Part shown: piece by piece, positions 25,893 to 35,228 of the stretch
Layout of the letters: every line of letters starts with the position of its first letter
Numbering within the stretch: the first letter of the stretch is position 1
Origin: Bradyrhizobium ottawaense
Lineage (GTDB): Bacteria; Pseudomonadota; Alphaproteobacteria; Rhizobiales; Xanthobacteraceae
NCBI RefSeq assembly: GCF_900099825.1
Contig: NZ_LT629693.1
Span: forward strand, 6,211,001 to 6,275,000
Reading direction: 5' to 3'
Length of the DNA: 64,000 nucleotides
The notes under the pieces: generated by a model
What the model saw: the letters and a program-made list of their open reading frames with translations, nothing else
What the model was told of the DNA's origin: nothing
Databases searched by the model: none
Program-made: the position numbers and the translations under genes

Positions 25893-26402
25893 GATCGAAC
25901 AGCTGGGTCGAAATGGCAGGCACTTTAAAAATTACCAGGGCGGCTCACCAGGAGCATGAAGCCGCCAAGGCTGATCTGAAGAAGGTAGTGCCGGAGGACG
26001 CCAGGGAGGCCACCACAGGGCATGGGCTCCGGGCCAAGCGCTCCAAGTCAGGGGCCATCAGCTTCGACCTGATTGAGGTGGAGGTCGAACATGCACCGTT
26101 CCAGTGAAACGATCGGGGCGATCGCTGCGGCGCTTGCCAAGGCCCAAGCCGAACTGACCAACCCCGAGAAGTCCCTGATCGCGACCTTCGCTGGCCGTTC
26201 CCGCGGGAGAGCGACCGGACCTTCCGCTATGCCTCGCTTGCCAGCCGATTGGATATCGTCCGCAAGGCGCTGGGACAGCATGAGATCGCCCCCCTCCAGA
26301 CCACCGCGATCGACCAGGCGCAGATCCGGCTGACGACCCCACTCGCGCATGCGTCAGGTGAATGGATTGCATCCGATCTGCCGGTCTCTCCATTACAGTA
26401 AG
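25893..26402 (+). pseudogene. Partial, decayed second copy of the exonuclease-ERF junction
   Basis: 25893-26094 encodes the exonuclease C-terminus in the unshifted form (EHEAAKADLKKVVPEDAREA, then GLRAKRSKSGAISFDLIEVE). An ERF start at 26091 gives [20 protein letters not shown], then [13 protein letters not shown]. The frame shifts near 26195, after which [20 protein letters not shown] and [13 protein letters not shown] appear in the other frame. Both the 5' part of the exonuclease and the 3' part of ERF are missing. Confidence 0.75.
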
Positions 26403-26649
26403 TGAAGCTGCCAAGCCGAAGCTCGGCGGGGCATCCAAGATGGGCGAACCCAGGCTTAGATTCCTCCTCATCATCAGGAAGAGCGCCCAGACGATCCGCT
26501 CAATTTGTTAGCCACCGTGACAGTTAGAACATGCATGGCTTGCGCGAGTTTCCTCGCCTATTGCACGATGGAGCCGCGGCGAAACGAATTGCCGCCATGA
26601 GGCGCCACGGTCAACAAGATCTACGAGCAACAGACGTTGCGACAAAAGA

Positions 26650-26677
26650 AAGGGGCCGCCTAAAGAGGCGGCCCCTT
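26650..26677 (-). terminator. Rho-independent terminator of PEP-CTERM gene 7
   Basis: A 12-bp perfect stem, aaggggccgcct (26650-26661) / aggcggcccctt (26666-26677), with T residues following on the minus strand. The stop of the gene is at 26704. The rest of 26403-26703 shows nothing else. Confidence 0.88.
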
Positions 26678-26703
26678 AAACGAACTGAGAGAGGAGCGGG
26701 TGC

Positions 26704-27234
26704 TTAAGCGGCGTTAACCGCCACGTTGTTCTTGCGGCGGTAGGCCAAGAAGCCCAGCCCAAAAAAGCCCAAGATCATCATCGCCCAGGTTGAGGGTTCG
26801 GGGACGGCAGCCACAGAGAAGCTAACAGGCGTATCAGGGCCCGCTGGATCGGTAGAGCTACAGTAGGACCCCGCAGAGCAAAAACCGCTGCTTGCGTTAT
26901 AATATAGGTTATAAGAAATCGCATTCGCGACATAGGAAAGGCCGCCAAACTCTAATGCCGGGCTGCCAGGATATGTCAGGAGATTGTCGTTGCCTTGATA
27001 TCCGCCGGGAATAATCAACGTCATCGCATCGCCGTTGAGCGTGCCGTTGATTGCGGTGACCGTGTAAGTCCCGTTACCGTTGCTGTCGGCCGTAAAGACA
27101 CCTGATGCGGAAATTCCGGCGCCAGTTTCGGTAAAACTGAAAAGCACCGAAGCATCAGCGGGCGAGAAGCTCGCCAAGCTGGCCAGCAAAGCCAGCGCAG
27201 CTCCACCTTTAACGAAAGTCGATATAACGCTCAT
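26704..27234 (-). CDS. PEPxxWA-CTERM secreted protein 7
   Basis: A 176-residue exported protein. The signal peptide ends near [12 protein letters not shown]. Its short beta-rich body ([40 protein letters not shown]) carries two cysteines in [11 protein letters not shown], a likely disulfide. It ends in a classical signal, [23 protein letters not shown] plus KNNVAVNAA. This architecture resembles small PEP-CTERM proteins without enzymatic domains. GGGGA precedes the ATG. It is bracketed by two fragments of the exonuclease/ERF module (25893-26402 and 27413-27548). Confidence 0.9.
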   Translation of the reverse strand: MSVISTFVKGGAALALLASLASFSPADASVLFSFTETGAGISASGVFTADSNGNGTYTVTAINGTLNGDAMTLIIPGGYQGNDNLLTYPGSPALEFGGLSYVANAISYNLYYNASSGFCSAGSYCSSTDPAGPDTPVSFSVAAVPEPSTWAMMILGFFGLGFLAYRRKNNVAVNAA

Positions 27235-27412
27235 TTAAATCCCCATTTAATTGATATGCAATGGTTTCAGAGTCGTTAATAGCTGTCAATACTCCGACAA
27301 ATTTTGCGGACTTGGCGCCATGCAGGGCTCTCTTATTCTCGCGGTTCCAGACCCAATCCGCCTCGGCAATGGCGGTCGTAGAGCTGTAATTGCGGGGGGC
27401 CGTCTCAACTAA

Positions 27413-27548
27413 GAGCATGAAGTGGTCAAGGCTGATCTGAAGAAGCTGGTGCCGGAGGACGCCAGGGAGGCCAGCGGCCACGGGCTTCGGGCCAAGGGCT
27501 CCAAGTCAGGGGCCATCAGCTTCGATCTGCTTGAGGTAGAGGCCGAAC
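27413..27548 (+). repeat. Third copy of the exonuclease 3' end
   Basis: Encodes EHEVVKADLKKLVPEDAREA, then SGHGLRAKGSKSGAISFDLL, on the plus strand. It is nearly identical to the segments at about 23848-23990 and 25952-26090. It ends abruptly at the truncated 3' end of the GT2 pseudogene. Confidence 0.8.
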
Positions 27549-27552
27549 AACC

Positions 27553-28190
27553 CTTCTTTTTTGCACTCGAGCAATAGTCGATGTCGTCGAAATAGGTGTA
27601 ATAGCCCTCTTCGAGCAGGCCGACGTCGCGCAGTCATGCTGGCGCCCGAGACCCAGTCCGTTTCAAAAGGTTCATTGACGACCGGCGGTGCCACGACCCA
27701 GCGGCTGAGGAGGCGGCTGACGGGCCCGAGCTTCAGGTTGCCCTCGAATTCCCCCCAGGGGCGATTGGAACCGGAACGCAGACCGCTGCGGGTGCCGTCG
27801 GGATCCTCCAAGCGGCTGCCCGCGATCCCCACCTTCGAATTTTGATCCATGAAATCAACCCGCGCCTCGAAGGCGTTCGGCCACACGATCGTGTCCGCAT
27901 TCAGCAGCAGGACATATTCCGGCGGGTCTTCCGACTCCAGCGCCAGCCGGGTGATGGCGTTGTTGCCGCCGGTGAAGCCGAGATCGTAAGTGTGCACCAC
28001 GGCGATCAGCCGTTGGCGTCGATGGCTTGCCGGATCAGCTCGGCTGAATTGTCCCCCGTTCCGTCTCCCAGACGGCGACGCGGGCGCCCGAAAGGCGCGC
28101 AATTTCCAAAGCAACCGAATGCGGGCAATCGATCGTGAGATGGACGACACGGTAGATGATGATGACGACGAGAAGATTTACGCGGGCGGC
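27553..28190 (-). pseudogene. Decayed partial copy of the GT2 glycosyltransferase
   Basis: Conceptual reading with frame changes gives NLLVVIIIYRVVHLTIDCPH, then SVALEIARLSGARVAVWETE, followed in another frame by DLGFTGGNNAITRLALESED, EYVLLLNADTIVWPNAFEAR and FETDWVSGASM. These align throughout with the intact gene at 20672-21664. It lacks the C-terminal third, ending at the exonuclease fragment, and has several frameshifts and an in-frame stop after residue about 46. Confidence 0.85.
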
Positions 28191-28828
28191 TAGTCATATT
28201 TGCAATGACGGCGTCATACGGCATCGCCGCGATGATATCCAGAGCGCGTGCCCTGGTAACCACGTCTGTTGCCGGGGTAGCATTAATTCTCTGGTTCGGC
28301 GGACCGAACGGCACATGGGGGCCTGAAATCGTCCCCGGCCGGCGCAATGCGTTCGGCACCCCGTGGCACGGCCTGCGGCGGCGTCTGGCGTCGGGATCGG
28401 GTGACCATTGCGGGCGCTCGAATTCGCGATCGCAATCCGGTTGCATGCGACCGGCGTTCCCTGCAGTTCAGGAGTCCTTAACGCTTGCTCGGCTCCTCAA
28501 CTTTTACCAATAAATCGGGTTCGAGTTTTCCGGCATGTACTACCGAACATTCACCGTCTTTTTAGCCGGTTCCACTCATCAACGTTTTGGATACCATTTG
28601 ATTGGCACCATCCGGTGCGAATTCACGGAAGGATTTCCGGAGGTGATGTGTTGAAGGAAGCGATGTCCTGGTGGCCGTTTGGCTGCGCTCCGCGATCCCC
28701 TAAAAACCGGGGAACGTTCGTTTTCGATGCACCATGAGCGGTCCGATATTCCGGCAAGGAACGACTCGCCGGCCTTGCGCTCGCCGATCCTGAAAATTAA
28801 CCTTTTAATTTAGATGTAGGCCAAACCG
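28191..28828. other. Long stretch upstream of the large secreted protein
   Basis: Short plus-strand frames exist (28205, 28408) but lack ribosome sites and have atypical composition. An inverted pair, ccccTAAAAAccgggg near 28696-28711, is too short to call. The region presumably holds the promoter for 28829. Confidence 0.4.
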
Positions 28829-30901
28829 ATGACATCTCGCATGAACCGTAGAAGCTTCCTGCAAGGCACCAGCCTCACCGCTCTAGCGTCTATGGCGGCA
28901 CTCGCCATGATTCCGACGGCAGTTTCGGCAAAGATGCCTCTCCCTGCGCCGTCTCCAACGCCAACGCCAACACCGACAACGACGTCGGGCTTTACAGCGG
29001 CAACATTCAACGGCGGTCGATCACAGGTGAATTTGAATTTCCTGCAGATTGGCGGGGATTATCCGTTCTTGAATTGCTTGAAGACTGCCCAATCATGGGC
29101 CCTTCTAGACAATAGCGGTTATCCTGACCCAGCCACCCTCGATAGCGATGGTTATCCGACCTCCATCACGAATGGCGGTGTCTACACGGTGTTCTTCATA
29201 CCCCCTCAGATTCAGCGCCCGGGTAACTACGTCGTAACATGGGACGGCACCGGAACAATCGCGTGTAACAACGGGGCGACAGTCAGCGGAAGCACGACGA
29301 GCACTAATGGAAGAGGCAGGTATGTATTTTCAACAACGTTGACCAGACTGGTTATCGGCATCTCAGCGATCGGGAATCCCCGTATCACGAATATGAAGGT
29401 TTTCCACGAGCTGGATGAGGCAGCGATAATCGCCGGTCAGGTCTTCGGAATAAAGTTCAAGCAACGATTGATGGAAGCAAACTTTGGCGTAATTCGCTTT
29501 CTCAATTGGCAAGCAGGTAACATGACCAACGTTACGACGTGGGCAACGCGAAAGCCCGTTAGTTATGTCTACTATCAAGGCTCTGAATTTCGCAGCGGTC
29601 TTTACGCAGGAACTACGAATAATAACGGTTCTGTCTATACCGCCACACTACCGAATTTTAGCTTGGTGGACAAAGCGACCATTATTGTCAAATTCAATGC
29701 CAGCAATAGCACCGCAAGCACGCTAAATGTAAACGGAACCGGCGATATCAACATTCTGAGCGAGTATTCGGGTCCTTTGTCAAGCGGTGGCAATTCGTTT
29801 CCCGTCGCCGGCACAACGGGCACGTTGGTATATGATGCGACTCTGAACGCCTGGATCAAGCAAGGTGGAGATCTTGCTGGCCGCAACGCTGGACTGAATA
29901 ACGGATGCCCGCCGGAACTGATGGTTCGCTTGTGTGCCGAAATAGGTGCGCACCCGTATTTTGTAACGCCACCGCTCGCTATCGATCCGGCAACGGACTT
30001 CATGCCGAGTCTGGCGGCCTATTGCCGTGACAATAGTCCGTCGTGGATGATACCGCGTTTTGAAGGGCCAAACGAAACGTGGAATAATTCCGGTGGCTTT
30101 TTTCAGACAGGCTACGCGAATGCGAAGGCTCAAGCCTACGGATGGGGTGCAGATTATCAAAATTGGTACGGCAAGGCGATGTCGGTATTGGGGCAGATCG
30201 TCAGCATTGCTTACGGAGGAAATAGAACTCGGTACCAAGTCATTTGCGGAGTCCAAACGGCAGGAGGAGCACAGGCGGGCGGTACATCGGGGAGCAATCC
30301 AAGATTGGCATCGACCAAGTACCTGGTGCAGTCTACGCCCGCCCAGTCGCCTTATGTCAAAAGCGCGGCATCGAACTGGGTAACGCATATTGCGGTCGCC
30401 AACTATATTATTCCGTCGGAATACAAGACCGCCCAGGAAACTTCGGATGCTGCCGCTTACGCTGCAGCGTCTGGAAACCCAACGCTCCAGCAACAAATCG
30501 CGAGCAACTACACCGGTACCCTGAATAGCGGCACAACAGGGTTCACCCTCTACGGCTGCGCGCAGATGTATGCCAACTGGAAAGCTTGGGCCAAGGGATT
30601 CGGAGTCAAAAAAATGTGCTGTTACGAGGGAGGATACTCACCTGACTACACTGGAGGGGGAACATCACAGGTAGATCTCCTCCGCGCTGCCTCAAAGCAG
30701 TCACTGTCCCTTAGTGGATTTACGACTACTAACTACAACAATTTTGTTGGATTGTCAGATGCCGATTTCGTGGCTGAATTTCCGTCCTGCTTTCAGCTTT
30801 CTGGCATGACTCCATCGAACGGAGCTTGGGCGGTATTGGAAAACATTTACCAGGCACCGAATCCGCCTCAGTGGAATGCCATTGTGGCCTTCAACCACTG
30901 A
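28829..30901 (+). CDS. Large Tat-type secreted protein, glycoside-hydrolase-like
   Basis: A 690-residue protein. The N-terminus MNRRSFLQGTSLTALASMAA has a twin-arginine motif and a hydrophobic core ending VSAKM, followed by a Pro/Thr linker (PAPSPTPTPTPTTTSG). The body has an all-beta first part and, after about residue 350, an alpha/beta segment. There, IPRFEGPNETWNN and, near residue 610, CCYEGGYSPDY place two glutamates in contexts like the acid/base and nucleophile of clan-A glycosidases. No exact family was recognised. It precedes Wzy, GT25 and Wzx genes, so a role in trimming or binding the exported polymer is plausible but inferred. Confidence 0.75.
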   Translation: MTSRMNRRSFLQGTSLTALASMAALAMIPTAVSAKMPLPAPSPTPTPTPTTTSGFTAATFNGGRSQVNLNFLQIGGDYPFLNCLKTAQSWALLDNSGYPDPATLDSDGYPTSITNGGVYTVFFIPPQIQRPGNYVVTWDGTGTIACNNGATVSGSTTSTNGRGRYVFSTTLTRLVIGISAIGNPRITNMKVFHELDEAAIIAGQVFGIKFKQRLMEANFGVIRFLNWQAGNMTNVTTWATRKPVSYVYYQGSEFRSGLYAGTTNNNGSVYTATLPNFSLVDKATIIVKFNASNSTASTLNVNGTGDINILSEYSGPLSSGGNSFPVAGTTGTLVYDATLNAWIKQGGDLAGRNAGLNNGCPPELMVRLCAEIGAHPYFVTPPLAIDPATDFMPSLAAYCRDNSPSWMIPRFEGPNETWNNSGGFFQTGYANAKAQAYGWGADYQNWYGKAMSVLGQIVSIAYGGNRTRYQVICGVQTAGGAQAGGTSGSNPRLASTKYLVQSTPAQSPYVKSAASNWVTHIAVANYIIPSEYKTAQETSDAAAYAAASGNPTLQQQIASNYTGTLNSGTTGFTLYGCAQMYANWKAWAKGFGVKKMCCYEGGYSPDYTGGGTSQVDLLRAASKQSLSLSGFTTTNYNNFVGLSDADFVAEFPSCFQLSGMTPSNGAWAVLENIYQAPNPPQWNAIVAFNH

Positions 30902-31097
30902 GGAATGCGACGTGTGAAGGGTGCCTTTTTTCTGCCCTGGGGGATGACGGTCTTGTGCGTATCCGATATATCTTGCAGCCCGAGCTTCGTTGATGTCGCT
31001 CGGGTTCGCAGGAGTTCGTAGCATTGCGCTTGACTACTGATCAACGCGTATTTGCGACCCTAAGAATCGATTGTTCTTCTAATGCTGCGCATTGGTG

Positions 31098-32525
31098 ATG
31101 CCAAATCTCTTCGCATATTTTGCTCTCTGCATTTGGCCGATCGTTGGGCTATGGTTATATCTAAGTCGCCCAATTACTCAGGCGACCATCTGGACATTTC
31201 TGGGCGCCTATTTGCTGTTGCCGGTTGGTGCGGTAATCAAAATCGAAATGATTCCTCAGTTCGACAAGAGTTCCATACCGAATATCTGCGGCTTGATCGG
31301 ATGTATCTTTGCTTCACCTAGTTCATTCCGAATTTGGAGAAAATTCGGTCTCGTAGAATGCCTAGTTGTCATTTACGTCTTGAGCCCATTCATTACGTCA
31401 TCGCTCAATAACGATCCAATTGTGGTTGGCGACAAAGTACTGCCGGGTGTTGGCAACTACGATGCAGTATCCGCTTCACTTTCGCAGCTTATTTCGATAC
31501 TTCCGCTGTTGATTGGACGGCAGCTGTTCAGGCAAGCAGAAACAACCACCCTCATTTTTCGTGCTTTAGTGGTTTCGGGATTACTTTACTCGGTTCCATT
31601 GCTTTTTGAGATTCGTATGAGTCCTCAACTGCATGCTTGGATTTACGGAATTCGCCCAAGCGAGTTCTTGCAAGGCATACGAGGCGGAGGCTACAGGCCC
31701 ATGGCGTTCCTGGGGCACGGACTTATCGCGTCGCTTTTCATGATGACGACGATGGTTGCTGGATGCGCACTCTGGCGAATGAGGATCAAGGTATTCGGCC
31801 TCCCGGCGGCTGGGACCACGGTCTACCTGGCTGGAATCTTGATATTGTGTAAGAGCCTCGGTGCGCTGGTTTATGGCTTAATCAGCGGCCCATTAGTGTA
31901 TTTTGGGTCTTTGCGACTACAGCATCGCATTGCCGTGTTGCTTGTTACGGTTGCATTGACATTTCCAATTCTTCGTATCGTTGACATTTTTCCCACGACT
32001 ACCTTGTCAGGTATTTTCGCGGGCGTGAGCGAACTGCGCGCCGATTCGCTCCAATATCGCTTTGACAACGAGGACAAATTGTTGGCGCACGCGAACGAGC
32101 GCTTTTGGTTTGGCTGGGGGCGATTTGGGCGCAACCGGGTCTACACCGAAGAGGGCGATGACCGTACCGTCACCGACGGACGATGGATTATCACAATGGG
32201 TCAGTTTGGATTCGTGGGGTTTCTTGCGGAGTTCTTGTTGCTGACGTTGCCAGTTTTCCTGGCTAGCGTGGTCAGTCGATCTGCAATGACCGTCCGAGAG
32301 GCGTTGTCATTAGGAGCCTTGTCGCTAATCGTAGCCATGGGCGTTATTGATCAACTGCCCAATGCGTCGGTTGCCTCATGGCCCTGGTTATTAACGGGAG
32401 CCCTTTTGGGACGTGCTGATCTCTTAAGGGCCCGCGGTCTCTCGGGGGCTGGGCTGTTAGCGGGCAAGAATCCCGGCCAAGGTCGCCTCGCAATTTCCAA
32501 TTCATTGAGCAACAGAAAATCGTAA
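31098..32525 (+). CDS. O-antigen/EPS polymerase, Wzy-like membrane protein
   Basis: A 475-residue integral membrane protein with about ten to twelve hydrophobic segments. A long periplasmic loop near residues 315-355 (YRFDNEDKLLAHANERFWFG, then WGRFGRNRVYTEEG) resembles the conserved loop of O-antigen ligase/polymerase (Wzy_C/WaaL) proteins. ATG 31098 was chosen; TTG and GTG lie directly upstream. Together with the flippase at 33463 it gives the Wzx/Wzy pair. The coding sequence is AT-richer than the locus at 46-60 kb. Confidence 0.8.
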   Translation: MPNLFAYFALCIWPIVGLWLYLSRPITQATIWTFLGAYLLLPVGAVIKIEMIPQFDKSSIPNICGLIGCIFASPSSFRIWRKFGLVECLVVIYVLSPFITSSLNNDPIVVGDKVLPGVGNYDAVSASLSQLISILPLLIGRQLFRQAETTTLIFRALVVSGLLYSVPLLFEIRMSPQLHAWIYGIRPSEFLQGIRGGGYRPMAFLGHGLIASLFMMTTMVAGCALWRMRIKVFGLPAAGTTVYLAGILILCKSLGALVYGLISGPLVYFGSLRLQHRIAVLLVTVALTFPILRIVDIFPTTTLSGIFAGVSELRADSLQYRFDNEDKLLAHANERFWFGWGRFGRNRVYTEEGDDRTVTDGRWIITMGQFGFVGFLAEFLLLTLPVFLASVVSRSAMTVREALSLGALSLIVAMGVIDQLPNASVASWPWLLTGALLGRADLLRARGLSGAGLLAGKNPGQGRLAISNSLSNRKS

Positions 32526-32644
32526 GGTTTTTGAGCGCCAATGTGAATATTAATTCCAGATTAATTTCGGTAAGGCACACCAATTTGCCGGTAGGCCGCT
32601 GAGTTTAGTGATTTACAACGTTCGACTAACTCAGGAGAGTTTCG

Positions 32645-33385
32645 ATGGACCGCACGCTATTTGATTACGTTGACCGAATTGCAATTATTCATTTGCCCGA
32701 CCGGCTTGACCGCTATCGAGCCTTGGGCGAGGAATTATTGCGCGCAGGTATCGAGATCGACAATCCAAAGATCATGTTCCCAGCGCCGCCCATGCCAGAT
32801 GATGCAAACGGCTTTCATTCTCGTGGGGTTCACGGAAATTTCTTGAGCCATCTCGAAATTATCGAAAGTGCTTACCACGACGGCCTTGAGACTTTGCTAG
32901 TGCTAGAAGACGATGCGATTTTCAGTGATCGCTTTCGCGCCACTCAATCGAATCTCGTTGACGCGTTAAGTAGCGACGCTTGGGATATGTGTTTCGTCGG
33001 TCATTCTATATCAACAGGTCTTCAGGACTCTACTTCCGGCCTCGTTAGGTATTCCGGCCCTTTCATTTGGGCTCATTGCTATTTGCTTCATCGCAGGGTC
33101 ATGCCTCGACTGATACAATACATGCGGGACACCCTTCTTCATCCGGCGGGACATCCTGACGGCGGCAGGATGTATATCGATGCTACTTTCACCCTGTTTC
33201 GAAAGCGTTATCCTGACATGATTTGCCTTATTTCGTCTCCGTGTCTTTCAGTGCAAAGGGGATCTCAGAGCAGTTTGAATAGCCAGTTGTGGTACGATAA
33301 GAGCTCGATCACACGCTATGCTGTAAGAGGAGCTAGGGTGATAAGAGATGAGTTGTGGCGTAAAGGTTGGCTTCCACAAAAGTAA
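32645..33385 (+). CDS. GT25-family glycosyltransferase
   Basis: A 246-residue protein of the LPS-type GT25 family. AIIHLPDRLDRYRALGEELL is the conserved N-terminal strand/helix. HSRGVHGNFLSHLEIIESAY matches the G-C/x-L-SH motif and LLVLEDDAIF the EDD metal-site motif. The C-terminal part is more divergent. It is preceded by tcaggag. It lies in a plus-strand run between the polymerase and the flippase and probably adds a sugar to the repeat unit. Confidence 0.85.
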   Translation: MDRTLFDYVDRIAIIHLPDRLDRYRALGEELLRAGIEIDNPKIMFPAPPMPDDANGFHSRGVHGNFLSHLEIIESAYHDGLETLLVLEDDAIFSDRFRATQSNLVDALSSDAWDMCFVGHSISTGLQDSTSGLVRYSGPFIWAHCYLLHRRVMPRLIQYMRDTLLHPAGHPDGGRMYIDATFTLFRKRYPDMICLISSPCLSVQRGSQSSLNSQLWYDKSSITRYAVRGARVIRDELWRKGWLPQK

Positions 33386-33462
33386 CTTGAAGTAGAGAGA
33401 ATGTGGTCGTGTCACCGTTGCAAATTAAAAGTCAAGTGAGCGGCAAAAAAGCGAGCTACTGA

Positions 33463-34836
33463 GTGAAATATAGCTCCCCTCACAATCCGCGCGCTTCATT
33501 GAAGAGACGCTTTGCCAAGGCGGCAAGCTGGGTTCTAATTGGCCAATTTACAGGAAATCTATTCCGGCTAGGTGGTAACTTAATACTCGCTCGCTTAATG
33601 GCTCCGGATGCATTCGGAATCATGGCGGTTGCGGGCGTGATTCACGTAATCGTGGCGCTCTTGGCGGACATCGGGTTACGACAAGCAGTTATACAGAGTC
33701 CTAACGGTGAGAGACATTCCTTTCTAGACACTGCATGGACGCTTCAAATTTTGCGCGGCCTTCTAATTTGGGCTGCTTGCATAATTGCTTCGCTAGGATT
33801 GCGCGTTGCAGAAGCTTGGACGCTGTTTTCTCCAAATTCGGTTTATGCAAACTCTATCCTGCCTGCAATGGTTTTCGCGGTATCTTTCTCGGCTGTTATT
33901 AATGGATTTCAATCCATGAAGGGCGTCAGTGCAAATCGCGCAATTGATCTGAAGCACATTACAATTATTGAGATGATAGCACAAATCTCTAGCTTATGCC
34001 TCGCTATTGGTTTGAGTTGGCTAACAGGTTCTGTTTGGTCGTTCGTTGCGAGTGGTCTTTTCTCGTCTCTGACGTCGACAACTTTGAGTCACGCTTGGTT
34101 GAAAGGGCGTCGCGATCGTATCGCTTGGGATAGAGAGGCTCTTTCAGAGTTTGCGCGTTTTGGAAGATGGGTTTTTGTTTCTTCTTTGTTTTATGTCCTG
34201 GCGACGAATGGCGATCGATTGCTCTTGGGCGCATGGGCAACGCCGGCGATGCTTGGCTATTATTCGATTGCGTTCGCTCTTACCAATGTCTTTGATAGTG
34301 TTGCAGCGCGACTGTTTGGAAGCGTGTCTATGCCGGCCTTGAGCGAAATCGCTCGGTCTGAACCTCAGAGGTTACCTCGTCTCTTTTGGCGCATGCGCGC
34401 GCCATTTGACGTTGTTTTTATAGCGTTGGCGGGCTTCCTCTTCGCAGCAGGCCCTTCGATTGTCGCGTTCTTATATGACGCTCGGTATTCCTCGGCTGGA
34501 AGTGTACTCAGTTTGTTGTCACTTGGCCTTCTATTTTCTCGATACAATATTGTGATTTATGTCTATTTAGCCCTAGGCTTCCCCAAGTATCAGTCAATTG
34601 TCAATGCTGTTCGGGCAGCATCGTTGTTTCTATTGGTGCCGATGCTCTACTCGTTCTTTGGTTTTAATGGAGCGGTGCTCGGTGTTGCTTGCCATCCGCT
34701 CCTAACTTTGCCGCTAATTTTCTGGTTCAATAGTAAGCATGGATTGAACAATCTCTTTTTAGAAGTGTCAGTTCTAGCTGCGTGGCCGATAGGATGGGGG
34801 TTCGGTTATTGTCTGACGAATTTGCTTCAGGCGTGA
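33463..34836 (+). CDS. Polysaccharide flippase, Wzx/MOP superfamily
   Basis: A 457-residue membrane protein with about twelve TM segments. The N-terminus AASWVLIGQFTGNLFRLGGN, then LILARLMAPDAFGIMAVAGV, is the typical start of lipopolysaccharide exporters of the Wzx/PST type. GYYSIAFALTNVFDSVAARL lies mid-protein. It starts with GTG. It would flip the lipid-linked repeat unit across the inner membrane. Codon use is A/T-rich compared with genes after 46 kb, suggesting separate acquisition. The IS66 fragment begins about 45 bp past its stop. Confidence 0.9.
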   Translation: MKYSSPHNPRASLKRRFAKAASWVLIGQFTGNLFRLGGNLILARLMAPDAFGIMAVAGVIHVIVALLADIGLRQAVIQSPNGERHSFLDTAWTLQILRGLLIWAACIIASLGLRVAEAWTLFSPNSVYANSILPAMVFAVSFSAVINGFQSMKGVSANRAIDLKHITIIEMIAQISSLCLAIGLSWLTGSVWSFVASGLFSSLTSTTLSHAWLKGRRDRIAWDREALSEFARFGRWVFVSSLFYVLATNGDRLLLGAWATPAMLGYYSIAFALTNVFDSVAARLFGSVSMPALSEIARSEPQRLPRLFWRMRAPFDVVFIALAGFLFAAGPSIVAFLYDARYSSAGSVLSLLSLGLLFSRYNIVIYVYLALGFPKYQSIVNAVRAASLFLLVPMLYSFFGFNGAVLGVACHPLLTLPLIFWFNSKHGLNNLFLEVSVLAAWPIGWGFGYCLTNLLQA

Positions 34837-34879
34837 TTAGGCGGCGTGTTGCTTTGTGAAGAGGTTAGCACCCGGTGAG

Positions 34880-35228
34880 GACCGCGGGTGGATTGCTCGC
34901 GACATATAACCGTCGAGCCGCCTGACGGTTTCTGACGTTGAGCTGGCGCCAATTCCAGTGTAGGAGCTCTTCTAATTTTTGGACGGGATGCTCGGCGATG
35001 CGAGCCAGGACATCGGCGAGCCAGGCCTGCGGATCAATATCGTTCATTTTGGCTGTGACGGATCAGGCTGTACATCACCGCGGCCCGCTCGCCGCCTCGG
35101 TCGGAACCGCAGAACAAAGATTTTCTTCCCAGGGCGATACCGCGCACGCCGCGCTCTACGGCGTTGTTGGACAGACAGTAATTGTGAAAACGTAAGAACG
35201 CGTCAAGTGGTGGCTGCCTGAGACGCAT
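34880..35228 (-). mobile_element. IS66 tnpC C-terminal fragment
   Basis: Encodes LSNNAVERGVRGIALGRKSL, CGSDRGGERAAVMYSLI and, after a frame change, NDIDPQAWLADVLARIAEHP. It is the minus-strand counterpart of the fragment at 6580-6825. The stop codon of the acyltransferase gene at 35203 falls inside this fragment, so the gene's last codons are IS-derived. Confidence 0.85.

Noticed and set aside
27506..28150. Single intact glycosyltransferase gene
   Set aside because: Only its middle matches GT2 in this frame; both ends match in other frames or are fused to exonuclease sequence, so it is a pseudogene.
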